The notes under the pieces were generated by a model. The model made no database searches. It saw only the letters and a program-made list of their open reading frames with translations, and had not been told where the DNA came from. DNA of 64,000 bases, taken from Antrodiella citrinella (taxonomy: Eukaryota > Basidiomycota > Agaricomycetes > Polyporales > Steccherinaceae). Positions 50,595-62,332 of this stretch are shown here, piece by piece; positions within the stretch are counted from its first letter, which is position 1, and each line of letters begins with the position of its first letter. Both the position numbers and the translations under genes were made by a program. The DNA lies in assembly GCA_004802725.1 (NCBI GenBank), contig SGPM01000028.1:62001-126000 (forward strand), written 5' to 3'.

Positions 50595-51061
50595 CATGCG
50601 GGTGTCACTATCTGGACTGTCGAACTAGGTCCAGCTGGCCTGCTGCTCAGCTCGCAGGGTACGATTTCATTCTGCGTAATTTGGTTTTATTGTACGAGCG
50701 GCGTCCAAGGTCTTCTTCCAGGCCTCTGGTCGCGTAATATAATCTTGCTTCTTGTTGGTACGAGGTGCGGTGCACTGATACATTCCGTGAAGGGATGAGC
50801 AGCAACTCCGAGTATGTTGCGCAATATTTGCCGATGCCGTGTGGATAAACCGAAGAGCATCGGATTGTACGATGCATACTTATACATCCAGTATTTTTCT
50901 CCGGCCCTGCTCCGTCCGCGATGCTGTCAGCAGGAATATCATTGTTCAGATCCTGCAATTGTACCGCCCTGTCGCTTGACGACCATTTTCATTCTCCTCT
51001 GTCCTCCTGCCGTATATAAACGACCTTCGCGGCTTGTCCCCGTCCTTCCTCTCAAACAACC
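50595..51061. other. Intergenic region between HMG-box and WW-domain genes
   Basis: 467 bp between two co-oriented genes. Apart from the TATA-like box at 51013-51020, I see no gene, repeat or RNA feature. Confidence 0.45.
51013..51020 (+). promoter_or_regulatory. TATA-like box of the WW-domain gene
   Basis: TATATAAA lies 42-49 nt upstream of the ATG at 51062, followed by a C/T-rich tract that would be the start-site region. This spacing implies a very short 5' UTR. Confidence 0.5.
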
Positions 51062-52003
51062 ATGTCCTCCCAACCCCCTCTTTTTGACGCCAACGGCAGA
51101 CCTGTCAATCCTGACAGGAGAGAGCTTCCTTACGGATGGATCGAACAGTACGATAAGAAGTAAGCAGTCGTGCTGTGACTCTATATGACACGGAAAGCAT
51201 GCATGCTGATCACAAACTATCTCGCTCGCTCAGTTATAACACCTGGTATCTATCCTTCATGATATTCTATTCTCCAGTGTTCTGACCCATGCCGAAGGTA
51301 CTACGTGGATACTCGTGAGTCGCCTCCCAGGACCAGCTGGGAACACCCGGTAGGCCCCGCCTCCTTCGCACCGCCTCCCTTCGCACCGCCGCCGCCGCCG
51401 CCGCCGCCTCAGAGCCGTGGCTACCCATACTCGCAAGGACCGTATGCCCAGCAGGGCCCGCCGCAAGGCGGTTGGGGTTATCAAGGACCGCCACCAGGGT
51501 ACGGGCAGGGGAATTGGGGCCCGCCTCAGGGACAGTCCTGGGGGGCACCGCAAGGCTCATATGGATACCAGCAAGGACCGCCACAAGGTGCCACTCTTGA
51601 GAAAGTACTGCCAATGCCGAACGCTCACTAAAATCATATCCCACAGGATACCCCGCCGGCCCTCCGGCTCAGCAAGTAGTGATCATAAATGAGGATGACC
51701 GTGACCGTGACAGATATGATGGATACGACAATGGATACCGCCACCATGGAGGAGGAGGAGGAGGATTGGGCTTGGGTTTGGCTGCAGGTACGTCGCGTTA
51801 CTCAGGTGGAGTGGTCAAAACCACTAACGCAGGCTCAGGTGGTGCTGGTCTGCTTGGAGGTGTCCTCTTGGGTGAAGCTCTGGAGAACAACAACAACAAT
51901 AGCTTTGACCAGGGTTTCATTGACGGTGTGTATTATTATCATGATGATTGGGCCAACTGCGTGCTGACAAGCGATTGCAGGAGAGATGATGGGCATGTTC
52001 TGA
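51062..52003 (+). CDS. WW-domain protein with Gly/Pro/Gln-rich repeats
   Basis: The N-terminus is MSSQPPLFDANGRPVNPDRR. The single WW domain is split by an intron at DKK/YYVDT: ELPYGWIEQYDKK, YYVDTRE and RTSWEHP supply the two tryptophans, the YY pair and the last proline. A polyproline run and repeats of the type QGPPQG(G)W/Y follow, then a charged RDRDRYDGYDNGY region and a glycine-zipper-like end GAGGAGLLGGVLLGEALENN. The last exon is GEMMGMF. WW domains bind PPxY or PPLP motifs, so this is probably an adaptor; no partner is indicated by the context. Introns of 50-60 nt; the final one ends at 51980. Confidence 0.82.
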
Positions 52004-52242
52004 TACCTACAACATCTAGATATGATACCTGACTGTTGTTTGAGTCCATACGTTTCCATGTGTTTAGTCATGTAGTGTGACTGTGGCGGGCTGCGCGTCG
52101 GGGGTGTCCGGGGTCCGTGTCACGGTCGTGTATTAATTAGGCAGACGCGTCGAGTTGAACGCGTCTCCGAGTCTTTTGTTCTCGAAGTCCATCGTGTCGC
52201 CGTTGCGCCCGTTCTGTGACACAAGTTCGTTGTCTCTGAGTG

Positions 52243-55200
52243 ATGCCACCGACGCCCTCGACAGCGATGCAAACCAGACGGAGTGCCCGGTATGCGCCAG
52301 CAACCCCCTTTTCCGCCGCCACTCCTACCTCTGCATCGTCTTCAGCGGTGAGCGCAAATGCCTCCACAAATCCTACAACGCCCGAATACGTCCCTTCCGA
52401 CAATGAAGCTGCACCAACCATCAAACTTCGTATTCCTCAGCTGAAGGCAGGGTCGAAACGTACATTCTCCGAAGTCAACGACCAACCACCGCCGTCCAAG
52501 CGCAGACAGGGACGATCGAGCAGTGTCTACGTGGACATCGCAGTCATAACGAATCCCAGCAAAAAGGCAAGATTCAAACGCGTTCAACCTACTGCGTGCA
52601 TGAAACACAAGCTGAACTCGACTTTGAATCAGGCAACGCGTCCTGCGAGTGATAACGAGGACGAAGGCATCATTGAAAGCGACGACGCTCTCGAATACGA
52701 CGAGAATGCGACTCCTGAAGAATCCGGTGATGATGGTTCAGATTATCAAATGTCGGATGCAGAATCTCTTGTCGTGGAGAGCATAAGGGACGACGGGGAT
52801 GTCATGTCGAAATCACTCAGTCCTCTCAGCGACATAGACGAAGACGACGTCATGCTGGACGCCGCGATACAGAATTCACTGAATATCGCTGCCAATACCA
52901 ATACCAAGGCCGGTCCTTCAGATATTCGCAAGGATTCTCGATCTACCAGAGCCAGACAGATTGCTGCAGTTGTGGAACGGCGTCTCAAGCAGCAAGCAGA
53001 AGAAATCGAAGAGTTCCAGGAAGACGACGGAGATTCGAGTGATGACGAAGCTCTATCCGGCGCGAACGGTAAGAAGAAGCAGGCGAAGGGCAAACGCATT
53101 GTAGTGACCAAATCGAAAGCGTCGAAAGGATCCAAGCACGGAGATCTCGGCATCAGAACCTTGGCAGACATCAGGAAAGAGAGGGCGGAGAAACGCAAGC
53201 TTGCACGGCAGAATAAAGAAGAGGAGGCTGGTCTGAGCAAAAAACTCGGACGCCGTTTGACATACGTTGGTTCTCCTGGGCTCTCTGATTAACATATGCA
53301 CTGATTCACTCGTTGTACAGGCCGAGAAATCTACGCTTGCGCTCCATAAACATCATACTGAATTGGTTGACGTATGGGGTGACTTGGAGAGGACTATACC
53401 TATCCCGATACCCCAGAAAGCAGTTCCGCCCTCGAGTCTGAAAGCAGTACTACTGCCCTTCCAGCTAGAGAGCTTACACTGGATAAAGGAGCAGGAGAAA
53501 GGTATCTGGAGCGGCGGATTATTAGCTGTACGTATGTTCATCTTTATCGCGTCTTCCGTTATTGATTTCACGTTCTAGGATGAAATGGGGTAAGCAATAT
53601 GTCTCGTGCCAATGTTTTCACCGCTTATGTTTCGCTAGAATGGGGAAGACGATACAAATGCTGGCCCTCCTTTGTTCGGACGGTGGAGCAAAACCTAATC
53701 TTGTTGTCGCGTTCGTACACTCACATGATTCCTCCCGTTCGGCTCTGACGTATTGTCTTTTACAGACCAACTGTTGCAGTCATGCAGTGGCGAAATGAGA
53801 TCGAAATACATACCACAGGCTTGACTGCTAAGGTCTGGCATGGTGCCGCGCGTGAAACGGATGCAAAGGAACTGCAAAAGTTCGACGTGGTAGGTGCTCT
53901 GTACTTGCGCTTCAAGTCACCACACAATGCTCAAGTTTATTTCCAGGTTATCACCACATATGCTGTCCTGGAGAGTTGTTTCCGCAAGCAGCAGAGCGGG
54001 TTTAAGAGGAAAGGGAAGATCGTGAAGGAGAAGTCGCTTGTGCACCACATTGAATGGAATCGGATTATTGTCAGTATCTTCACCACGATTGGCTTTACAT
54101 TCGATCTCAGACCTTACTCTACAGTTGGACGAGGCCCATAACATCAAGGAGAGGTCTACGAATACCACTAAAGCGGCTTTCGAGCTCAAGGCTAAATACA
54201 GATGGTGCCTATCGGGAACTCCCCTCCAGAACCGTGTAGGAGAGTTGTACAGCATGATTCGTTTCCTTGGTGGTGACCCCTTCTCATACTACTTTTGTAC
54301 GTGCTCCAATGCCGGAGGGACGATTTTACTAAGATACCATGTAGGCAAGCAATGTGACTGCAAGTCGTTACATTGGAAGTTCAGTGACAAAAGATCTTGT
54401 GACGGTGAGTGTGTCTTCTGATTACTCGTTCTCTATCTGCTGATACTTTCCTCTTGTCAGATTGTGGACACAGTCCTATGAAACACGTAAGCGTACAATC
54501 ACCGATCCTCGCGTACTCGACGCTAAGTCTTCTTCCTTTGTAGACGTGCTTCTGGAACAACGAGATCCTCACTCCAATTCAGAAGAATGGAATGTCAGGC
54601 CCAGGCGGTGTAGCGTTCAAGAAATTGAGGATTCTTCTCGACAGAATGATGCTGCGTCGAACGAAGGTAGCATCCACCTGTGATGAATTCGTACAGATTA
54701 CTGAAGTGCTTCTTATCAGGTACAACGTGCCGATGACCTTGGTCTGCCCCCTAGAACCGTCGTCATTCGGCGTGATTACTTCAGCCCCGAGGAAAAGGAG
54801 CTGTATCAGTCGCTCTTCTCCGATGCCAAACGGCAGTTCACCACCTTCGTGGATTCCGGTACCATTCTGAATAGTTCGTTCAAGTCGGTTCCGCCTTGCT
54901 CGAATATCATTTTAACAACTTTCATAGATTATTCGAACATCTTCAGTCTGTTGACCAGAATGCGGCAGATGGCGTGCCATCCTGATCTAGTTCTGCGAAG
55001 CAAGACAAACGCTGCCACATTCCTTCCAGAAAACTTAGGAGAAGCGACGCTCTGTCGTCTCTGCAACGATATAGCTGAAGACGCGATCCAGGCTAGGTGT
55101 CGACATATTTTTGACAGAGAGTGCATCAGGCAATACCTTGACAGCTCTATGGAGGAAAACGTGCGTGTCAGTTCTCGCTCCTCTTTTGTATGTCCTTTTG

Positions 55201-56260
55201 ACTCGCAAAATGCCGTAGCCTGCCTGTCCTGTCTGCCATGTACCCATGACTATAGATCTCGAAGCCCCGGCCTTAGATTTGGAAGAAAATACGAAAACGC
55301 GCCAAGGCATTCTCGGTCGATTAGACCTAGAGAAGTGGCGATCATCGTCGAAGATAGAAGCCCTTATAGAAGAACTGACAAACTTGAAAGCGCATGATGC
55401 TACGACGAAGAGCATTGTGTTTAGCCAGTTTGTGAATTTCCTGGATCTGATTGCATTCAGGTTGCAGAAAGCTGGTTTCAATGTACATGGTCCTTCATTC
55501 GCTCCCATGGAAGGGCTTCTCACGTTTCATTGTAGGTTTGTCGACTTGAGGGCACCATGAGTCCACAAGCTCGTGATGCAACGATCAAGCACTTCAGTAC
55601 GTCGCCGAACCTCAATGTTCGAGAATGAAATCTCTCATAACACGCTCTCATTCAGTGAACAATGTTCATGTCACAGTTTTCCTCGTCAGTCTGAAAGCAG
55701 GAGGCGTGGCCCTCAATTTGACAGAAGCCTCCCGTGTCTACTTGATGGATAGTTGGTGGAATCCTGCCGTAAGTAGCGTCCTGCTTACCTAGTCCCACTT
55801 ACTGATTCTGTCGCGCTTCAGGTTGAATATCGTATGTTGATGTCGTGCTCATCCTTATCCGGAACTGACGACGTGTGCAGAGGCAATGGATCGAATTCAC
55901 AGATTGGGTCAGCATCGCCCTGTGCAAGCCATCAAGCTGATCGTAGAGGATAGCATCGAGAGCCGCATTATCCAGCTGCAGGAGAAGAAATCTGCCATGG
56001 TCGATGCGACGCTTTCTACTGACGACTCGGTGTGTCTGTTCGCTGATTCTGCTTCCTGTGTGTCCTCGACTAAACACACGTCGCTGTTTAGGCCATGGGC
56101 AGACTGACCACAGAAGACGTAAGTTCAACTTGTCTGACGCCAAACACCATACTGATTATTCATCATGCACACACCACAGCTAGGATTCTTATTCCGAGTG
56201 AGTTTTGGTTGCGGCTCTCGGTTCACCAGCTATTGACGAGATCTTGCACCACAGCTTTAA
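52243..56260 (+). CDS. rad16: RAD16-type SNF2 ATPase with inserted RING finger
   Basis: The acidic, Ser-rich N-terminus (about 350 residues) is followed by the SNF2 helicase core: [31 protein letters not shown] (Walker A), [21 protein letters not shown] (DEAH box) and [20 protein letters not shown]3HC4 RING sits between the two lobes, as in Rad16: [20 protein letters not shown] followed by CPVCHVPM. The second lobe has [33 protein letters not shown] and [15 protein letters not shown]. It ends LTTEDLGFLFRL over three small exons. Rad16 acts with Rad7 in global-genome nucleotide excision repair; the RING gives it ubiquitin-ligase features. The ATG at 52243 is preceded by a GTG in frame. Confidence 0.93.
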
Positions 56261-56597
56261 ACAAGGAGATACCTCCACAATAATGACGGTGATGATCTAG
56301 ACGGCCTTGCTTCCTCTTTATACGAATTTTATATCGCTTTTGCATACTTGCTTGGGCTCAGACGGCCACACCCTATATTTATGCACAGTCTTGTCTCGTA
56401 CATAAGTAATGCGCCATAATTGCAAGGGCTCTGAACATACGGATTTGACATGTCATTGGGTGACGGCCAAGTGTGACCCGGAAGCCGAACCCGTGCTTCC
56501 ACTTCCACCCGACCCCTATAAGGATGACTTCACTCAGGCCTGCTGCCTAACATCACTACGTCCAGGACTTCACCTTCTTCTGAGTTCAAGCACAATC
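56261..56597. other. Intergenic region before the cytochrome b5 fusion gene
   Basis: 337 bp between co-oriented genes: the RAD16 3' UTR and the presumed promoter of the next gene. No RNA gene or repeat is visible. Confidence 0.45.
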
Positions 56598-58754
56598 ATG
56601 AAGACGTTCGCTGTTGAAGAAGTTGCTCAGGTGAGAAAGGACCCTCGCGTCTCATCAGACCAGCATTGAACGTACACACACATTGAGTTCAGCACAACAA
56701 ACCCGGAGACTTGGTGAGGCTCTCGGTTTAAGAGCACTACGTTCGCATGTCGCTTCATGTTTAATTGTAGTGGATCATCATAGATGCCAATGTCTACGAT
56801 ATCTCCAAGTTCGCCCAACTACACCCAGGGGGCGTAGGTGTGCTTACCACAAAGTCCATAGGTGCGCAGGGCTTTGTTCGCGGCCTGGCAAAGATGAAAC
56901 TGAAATGCATTTGGTCAGCTGGTCAGGACGCGACACAAGTGTTCTATGGTTTACATCGTCAGGAGGTCATACTTCGCCCACAGTACGCTCGGCTCCAGAT
57001 TGGTCGTGTGCAAGGCCAGGAACCTACCATCCTCGCTTCGCCGACAGACTTGTCTGCTGTCCCATACGCAGAACCGACATGGCTTTCTGCAGGATATTAC
57101 AGCCCTTATTACACAGAGAGCCATAGGAGATTCCAGAGGGAGGTTAGGAAATTCTTTATGGATATTGTATATCCCGACGCAGTGAAATGCGAGGATAGTG
57201 GAAAGCGGATCTCGCAGGAGGTTGTTGACAAGATCTGGTGCGTAACACATTCGTGGAGTCATCAGATGTTGAAGGACCCCTTCGTTCAGCGAAACCAACA
57301 TTCTAGCTATGCGGCTGGGCAAAGGCAAGCATCTCGAAGGACGTACTCTCATGGGTGGCATGGTCAAGCCGGAGGAATTTGATCACTTCCACGAAGTGAG
57401 TACTGCTAGTCTCGCATTGTAGCATCCGCCATAACATTACTTTCTAGCTCATCATTAACTTTGAACTCGGTCGTCTTGGAACACGAGCCTACGTTGACGG
57501 TATCCTTGCCGGAACTGTCATTGGTCTCCCTCCTGTCCTCAATTTTGGTTCCCCTGAGATCCAGAATAAGGTGGTACCGGAGGTCCTGTCAGGCAAAAAG
57601 TTCATTTGTCTGGCGATCACTGAGGCATTTGCTGGGAGCGATGTTGGCGGGCTGCAGACGACAGCCGAGAGGGATGGAGAGTTTTGGGTGATCAACGGGA
57701 CGAAGAAGTGGGTCCGTTTTGCGATTTTGTGTTCAGAAGCATAACCCATGATTACAGGTGGATCACTAATGGCATCTTCGCAGACTATTTCACTGTCGCG
57801 TGCCGTACCGAGGTACGCCTACTCATCGTACTACATCCTACCTATAATGATTGTTCACCACATTGGCTAGAACGGTTACACCGTGGTGCTTGTGCCTCGT
57901 TCAGACTCGGTCGAGACTAAATCTATCAAGACTGCCTACTCGTCCACCGCTGGTACCGCGTATATCACCTTTGACTCCGTCCGCGTACCTGTGTCGCACA
58001 CCCTAGGGAAAGTGGGCTACGGCATGCAAGTGATTCTAAGTAATTTCAATCACGAGAGGTGGATGATCGTCTGTACGGCTCTGAGTGCGCAAAGGAGGAT
58101 TGTGGAGGAGTGCTTGAAGTACGTGAATTCCTGACATTGAGTTTTCCTTTTCTGAATCAAATGATAGATGGACGAACCAACGCGTCGCCTTTGGAAAGCC
58201 CCTCAACGCACAAGCTGTTATACGCTCCAAACTCGCCAACATGATAGCACGAGTGGAAGCGGGGCAGAATTGGCTCGAGACAATCACACACCAGATGAAT
58301 AATGTGAGTTCATACCACTTCCGCTGACGCATAATTGACACTCTTTTGTGACAGATGTCCTACAGCGAGCAATCCGACAAGCTTGCAGGGGCAATTGGCT
58401 TGCTCAAACAGTATGTAGTCCACTTGTTATTCACCCTCAGTCAAATGGAACCTCACGCGGTATACAGATTCATCACTCGCACAGGCCGCGAAACCGCTGA
58501 AGACGCAACGCAGATCTTCGGTGGACGTGGTATCACGGCAACTGGAATGGGCAAACTCGTTGAAAACGTATGTAGTCAGTCTCCTGTTCCGACTACATGC
58601 TGCATGATGTGAACATATCTACTCACCATAATATATCTTGCAGTTCCACCGCACGTCGCCGTACGACGCCATCCTCGGGGGTGCGGAAGATGTGATGGGT
58701 GATTTAGGTGTTCGACAAGCCATTAGGAGAATGCCCCCAAACTCTCGCTTGTGA
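56598..58754 (+). CDS. Cytochrome b5-acyl-CoA dehydrogenase fusion
   Basis: A cytochrome b5 haem-binding domain is assembled over small exons: MKTFAVEEVAQ, HNKPGDLW, IIIDANVYDISKFAQLHPGG (first axial His in HPGG) and GQDATQVFYGLHR (second axial His). An acyl-CoA dehydrogenase follows: KFFMDIVYPDA, YVDGILAGTVIGLPPVLNFG, LAITEAFAGSDVGGLQTTAE, WITNGIFADYFTVACRTE, RVAFGKPLNAQAVIRSKLA and ATQIFGGRGITATGMGKL. The fusion is known in fungi; the b5 domain probably passes electrons to or from the flavin, in place of a separate carrier. There is no mitochondrial presequence, so a peroxisomal or cytosolic site is possible; the C-terminus is NSRL. The extreme end SRL is a canonical-like PTS1, arguing for peroxisomes. 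Confidence 0.88.
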
Positions 58755-59014
58755 ATATTGTCTAACATTCCACGGGAGTCCACCGTCGTGAGACAAGTAC
58801 GAGTTCCGTCTGGGTATCATGATTATCATAGCCACGAAAACAGCTCTATCTGAATGGTATGTGCAAGGATTAGGGTGAATGGATGTTTTGTATCGATGGA
58901 ACCGCCCCGGATGGAGCATGCCACCGAAGATATGCAAAAGCACAGGGCAATATGAAGTGTGAAAGTGAACTTCGAGCACTACAGTACGAGCCGAATAGTA
59001 TAACGGTCCGTCAA

Positions 59015-60675
59015 TTATTTAGGTATGCTACTAGGCTGATCCAGCCCTCGCACAACGATCGCGCCGGTCATCAACGACGAGAATCCAAGCATGCAAGCGC
59101 TGGCAGTAAGAACCATGTAGCGTGCAGAGGAGACTCCCGTAAGGAGAGAAACAACCACGAATATGTTCAGCGGAACACGGAATAACGACGACAACTGCGT
59201 AAAACCAAGTTAGAGACGCAGAAGACAGTAAGAGCGGTAAGACTTACAGTTGCTCGGTGTTCATTGGAAATAAGAGTGCCACGGAGCATGCCCTGCACAG
59301 GATAGTACATCCCAACATAAGCCTCGAAGGCGCAGAACGCCCAAAAGCGAACATGTTCGTCATTGTGCACGATGGTGATCGCGAATGTCAGCGCGCTGAC
59401 TGCACATACTAGCGAACTCAATTTCGCGTGCAAGACAAGTGGCTCATCGCGTGTACTGGGACCGGAAGTGGCTGAGGACGATGCAGATGAGGCGGCGAAG
59501 AAAGAGATAATGGTGGTGTAGAGGAGTGAGCCGAGCATCATGGAGATCATGAAGCAGGAGAATATGTAGCCGAGTGGAAGGTTTGAAGAGGAAGAACTTT
59601 CTTGGAGCGAGGGTACCCAAAGGAATACGAAGAGGTACATGGAACCCTCAAAGCATGTCTGGGTCAAACCAAGCACCAAAAGTTTTGGATCTGTCAAATA
59701 TCTGCTCAACTTTGACTTGCCATTTTAGCACAGATGAATTTCGTACCGTTGTAAACGATTCTCCAGGCTTGTCCGAGGCGTTTGAGTTGAAGAACGTCGG
59801 ATCCTGCTTTTGCCATGTTATCCTGAGCACCATAATTCTCCGACCATGTACCCCGGATCACCATCCACGCCAAACACAGCAGCAAACCACTGGCGACGAA
59901 CGGCGATGCAAACGACCCGGTGAACTCAACGAGCTGGTTACTGAATATGCCAGCGCCGGATGCAACGAAGCCATTGACAAGCGTCGCGCGACCGAGAACA
60001 GTGGATAGGTCCGATTGAGAGAAGCCAAGCGCGTTGGAGGATGAGACGAGCCATGATTCGAAGGCAGAGTAAAGGATGGATGTGGAGATTCCGCCCAGGA
60101 GACGACCGAAGAGAAGGACGGGGAGCCACGGGACCATGATACAGAGACATGCAGACGCGTAAGTAACGCAGAACACCAAGCAAAGCCTCTTTCGACCGCT
60201 ATATCATTCTAGTAAGCAACTGAAACATGATGACAGACAGATAAAGGTGCAAGACAAGTGCGTTCGAATGGGGAAACGTCTTGTTGAATGGACTTACTGC
60301 TGATCTGCCCATGCACCCACCAATGGTGCGGTAAGACCTGCGGAGATGAATCCGGTCACGAACAGCAAGGCTACTAAACGCTCCGGGAACGCGTATTGCT
60401 CTCTGTAGAGCGAGTAAACGTATGGGCCTTGCAACCAATCAGCACCTGAAGTACATAATGTTAGCTAAGAATAGGTGGAGGACAACACAGCCGGACTCAC
60501 CCATGACAATCGCATAGACGACCAGGTACTGTCGCGTGAGCCTCCATACCGCCTGCCCCGCCGCGGATGAGATGCTCTCTCGTGGACTACGCGCATTGGA
60601 GAGCCTGTTGTCGATCAGAAGCCATGCAGCACACACGAAGACGAGGATGACGAGCTGCAACTCGTAGAACTCCAT
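59015..60675 (-). CDS. MFSD5/molybdate-anion-type major facilitator transporter
   Basis: The start MEFYELQLVILVFVCAAWLL is the first membrane segment. Next come DWLQGPYVYSLYREQYAFPE, ISAGLTAPLVGAWADQHGRK (MFS signature loop D-x-x-G-R-K) and LFGRLLGGISTSILYSAFES. After the central intron come FEGSMYLFVFLWVPSLQE and AYVGMYYPVQGMLRG. This set of motifs (WLQGPYVY, FEGSMY) matches the MFSD5/MOT2 family, proposed molybdate uptake carriers. About twelve membrane segments can be counted. It ends MLGFSSLMTGAIVVRG plus a short tail, with stop at 59015. It shares a 215-bp divergent promoter with ARL2. Confidence 0.85.
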
Positions 60676-60890
60676 GGTGAGTCGGTGGACGGCCGAAATG
60701 GGATCCGACGTTGGATGAGCAACGGGACAAGTGAGAAAGTGAAAGAGAGCGAGATGAGTACTGAGTGCAGCAGCTGCCAGCAGTCGGGTTTAAAAGTAAT
60801 TTAAAAGAGATTGGACCCACCACAGCCGCGCGCAAGCTTTAGCCAATCACTAAGTCTTGGCGCGTTCTTTCTCTTCCTCCTCCTTGACAC
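60676..60890. promoter_or_regulatory. Divergent promoter region, MFSD5-type transporter / ARL2
   Basis: A 215-bp head-to-head spacer. A TTTAAAAGTAATTTAAAAG direct repeat (about 60789-60808) is the most AT-rich part and may serve one or both genes. Confidence 0.5.
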
Positions 60891-61705
60891 ATGGGACTCT
60901 TCACAATAATCCGCAAAAACAGACAGAAAGAACGCGAGATGAGGCTGCTCTTCTTGTGCGTAATCGTCCATGACATTGGATTGTCCACCAACCCTCTTCC
61001 AGAGGGCTCGATAATGCAGGCAAGACGACTATTCTCAAACGACTGAACGACGAAGACATCACAGGCATCAGTCCTACCCTTGGCTTCAACATCAAGACGT
61101 TCGCGCATGGCAGGTACGTCCCATGGTGACAGTTTTATGCTCCATCGGCGTTCAGAATCGTTAGATACACCCTGAATATCTGTGAGTGGACGTTCCCCCT
61201 GCAGTCTTGTCCCACAACCAAGTGTGCGGGTAGGGGATATTGGAGGGCAACAGACTCTTCGTCCATATTGGCGAAATTACTTCGAGCAAACCGATGCGAT
61301 TATATGGGTCGTTGACGCGGGTGATCGGCTGAGAATGCAAGATTGCAAGCGGGAGCTGCATGGCCTTCTCTCCGAAGATGTACGTTTTACCAGTCCTTTC
61401 CTTTGCGGCGCTACGCTTCTCATTCCACATTTCAGAGGCTAGCTGGCGCCTCATTACTCGTGTTCGCTAACAAGCAAGACATTGCGAATTCTATGACTGG
61501 CGCGGAAATATCGAAAGTAAGTTGAGACTCTCAAATTGGGTATTAATACGCTTTTCAATGCACACAGGCACTTGATCTACTCAACATCCGTAGTCACGAT
61601 TGGAAAATCCAGCCATGCAGTGCAGTGACGGGAGAGTCCATCTTAGATGGCATTGACTGGACAGTGCACAATGTGGCTAACAGATTGTACGGTACTGTAG
61701 TGTAA
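60891..61705 (+). CDS. arl2: ADP-ribosylation-factor-like GTPase ARL2
   Basis: The N-terminus [20 protein letters not shown] is typical of ARL2 and gives a glycine at position 2. G motifs: [14 protein letters not shown] (P-loop), [12 protein letters not shown] (switch I), [20 protein letters not shown] (switch II) and ANKQDIANS (NKxD). It ends [20 protein letters not shown] and a short tail. Length is about 184 residues, as expected. ARL2 works with tubulin cofactors C, D and E in alpha/beta-tubulin assembly, and in some lineages in mitochondria. Five or so introns; the P-loop is split by an intron ending TTCCAG at about 61000. Confidence 0.94.
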
Positions 61706-62332
61706 TCGAGTAATGTGTACAAGAGGCACCTCGCTGTGCTCCGCCCTCTTGCAATTGGATGTTTGGAATACTTACCTACCAATTGCAGATGAGATGATTT
61801 GGTGACAGGTAAAGCCTCGCTCGCCTCCATTGATGAGTACGACCTTTCGCTAGACTTGCAAACTCCTTCTCTGCACCTCTACACACAAGAGGGGGGCGAA
61901 ATAAAGTTGCGAGACACTGTCCTCGAAAGTTGAAGCCCAGTGAAAAGTCCGGTGATTCTCGGAGAATCGTGAGGCAGAAAAAAGAGCAAGGTCGATAAAC
62001 GTCTAGGTAAATCTATCCATCAGTGTTTTCGTCTTTCGAATCGGGTTTCTCCGGGAATTGCTGCGACACCAAATGAAGTTGTTCTGTAGTCTTCATTGTA
62101 TCACAGTTCTGTACGCCTTGTTATAAATTCAATTGCTGCACTCAGAAGAATCATGGTGATTCACATAGAACGATGAATATTGATAAATGATGACAGGTTT
62201 TTATTGCACAGAACGCTACAGAACTCTACAGAACAGACTCCGCCGCCCGCGGCACCCCTTCTCCACTGACACCGAACCGCACCAATCCGCTGGTGGATGT
62301 CGCTGGACGAAGCCCAATGTGAGGGGTTTCTG
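61706..62332. other. Convergent spacer, ARL2 / unknown gene
   Basis: About 630 bp of tail-to-tail spacer. It has three spaced CTACAGAAC-like units at about 62207-62233 and otherwise nothing recognisable. If the last exon of the unknown gene is read in another frame, that gene would end at 62226 instead. Confidence 0.4.
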
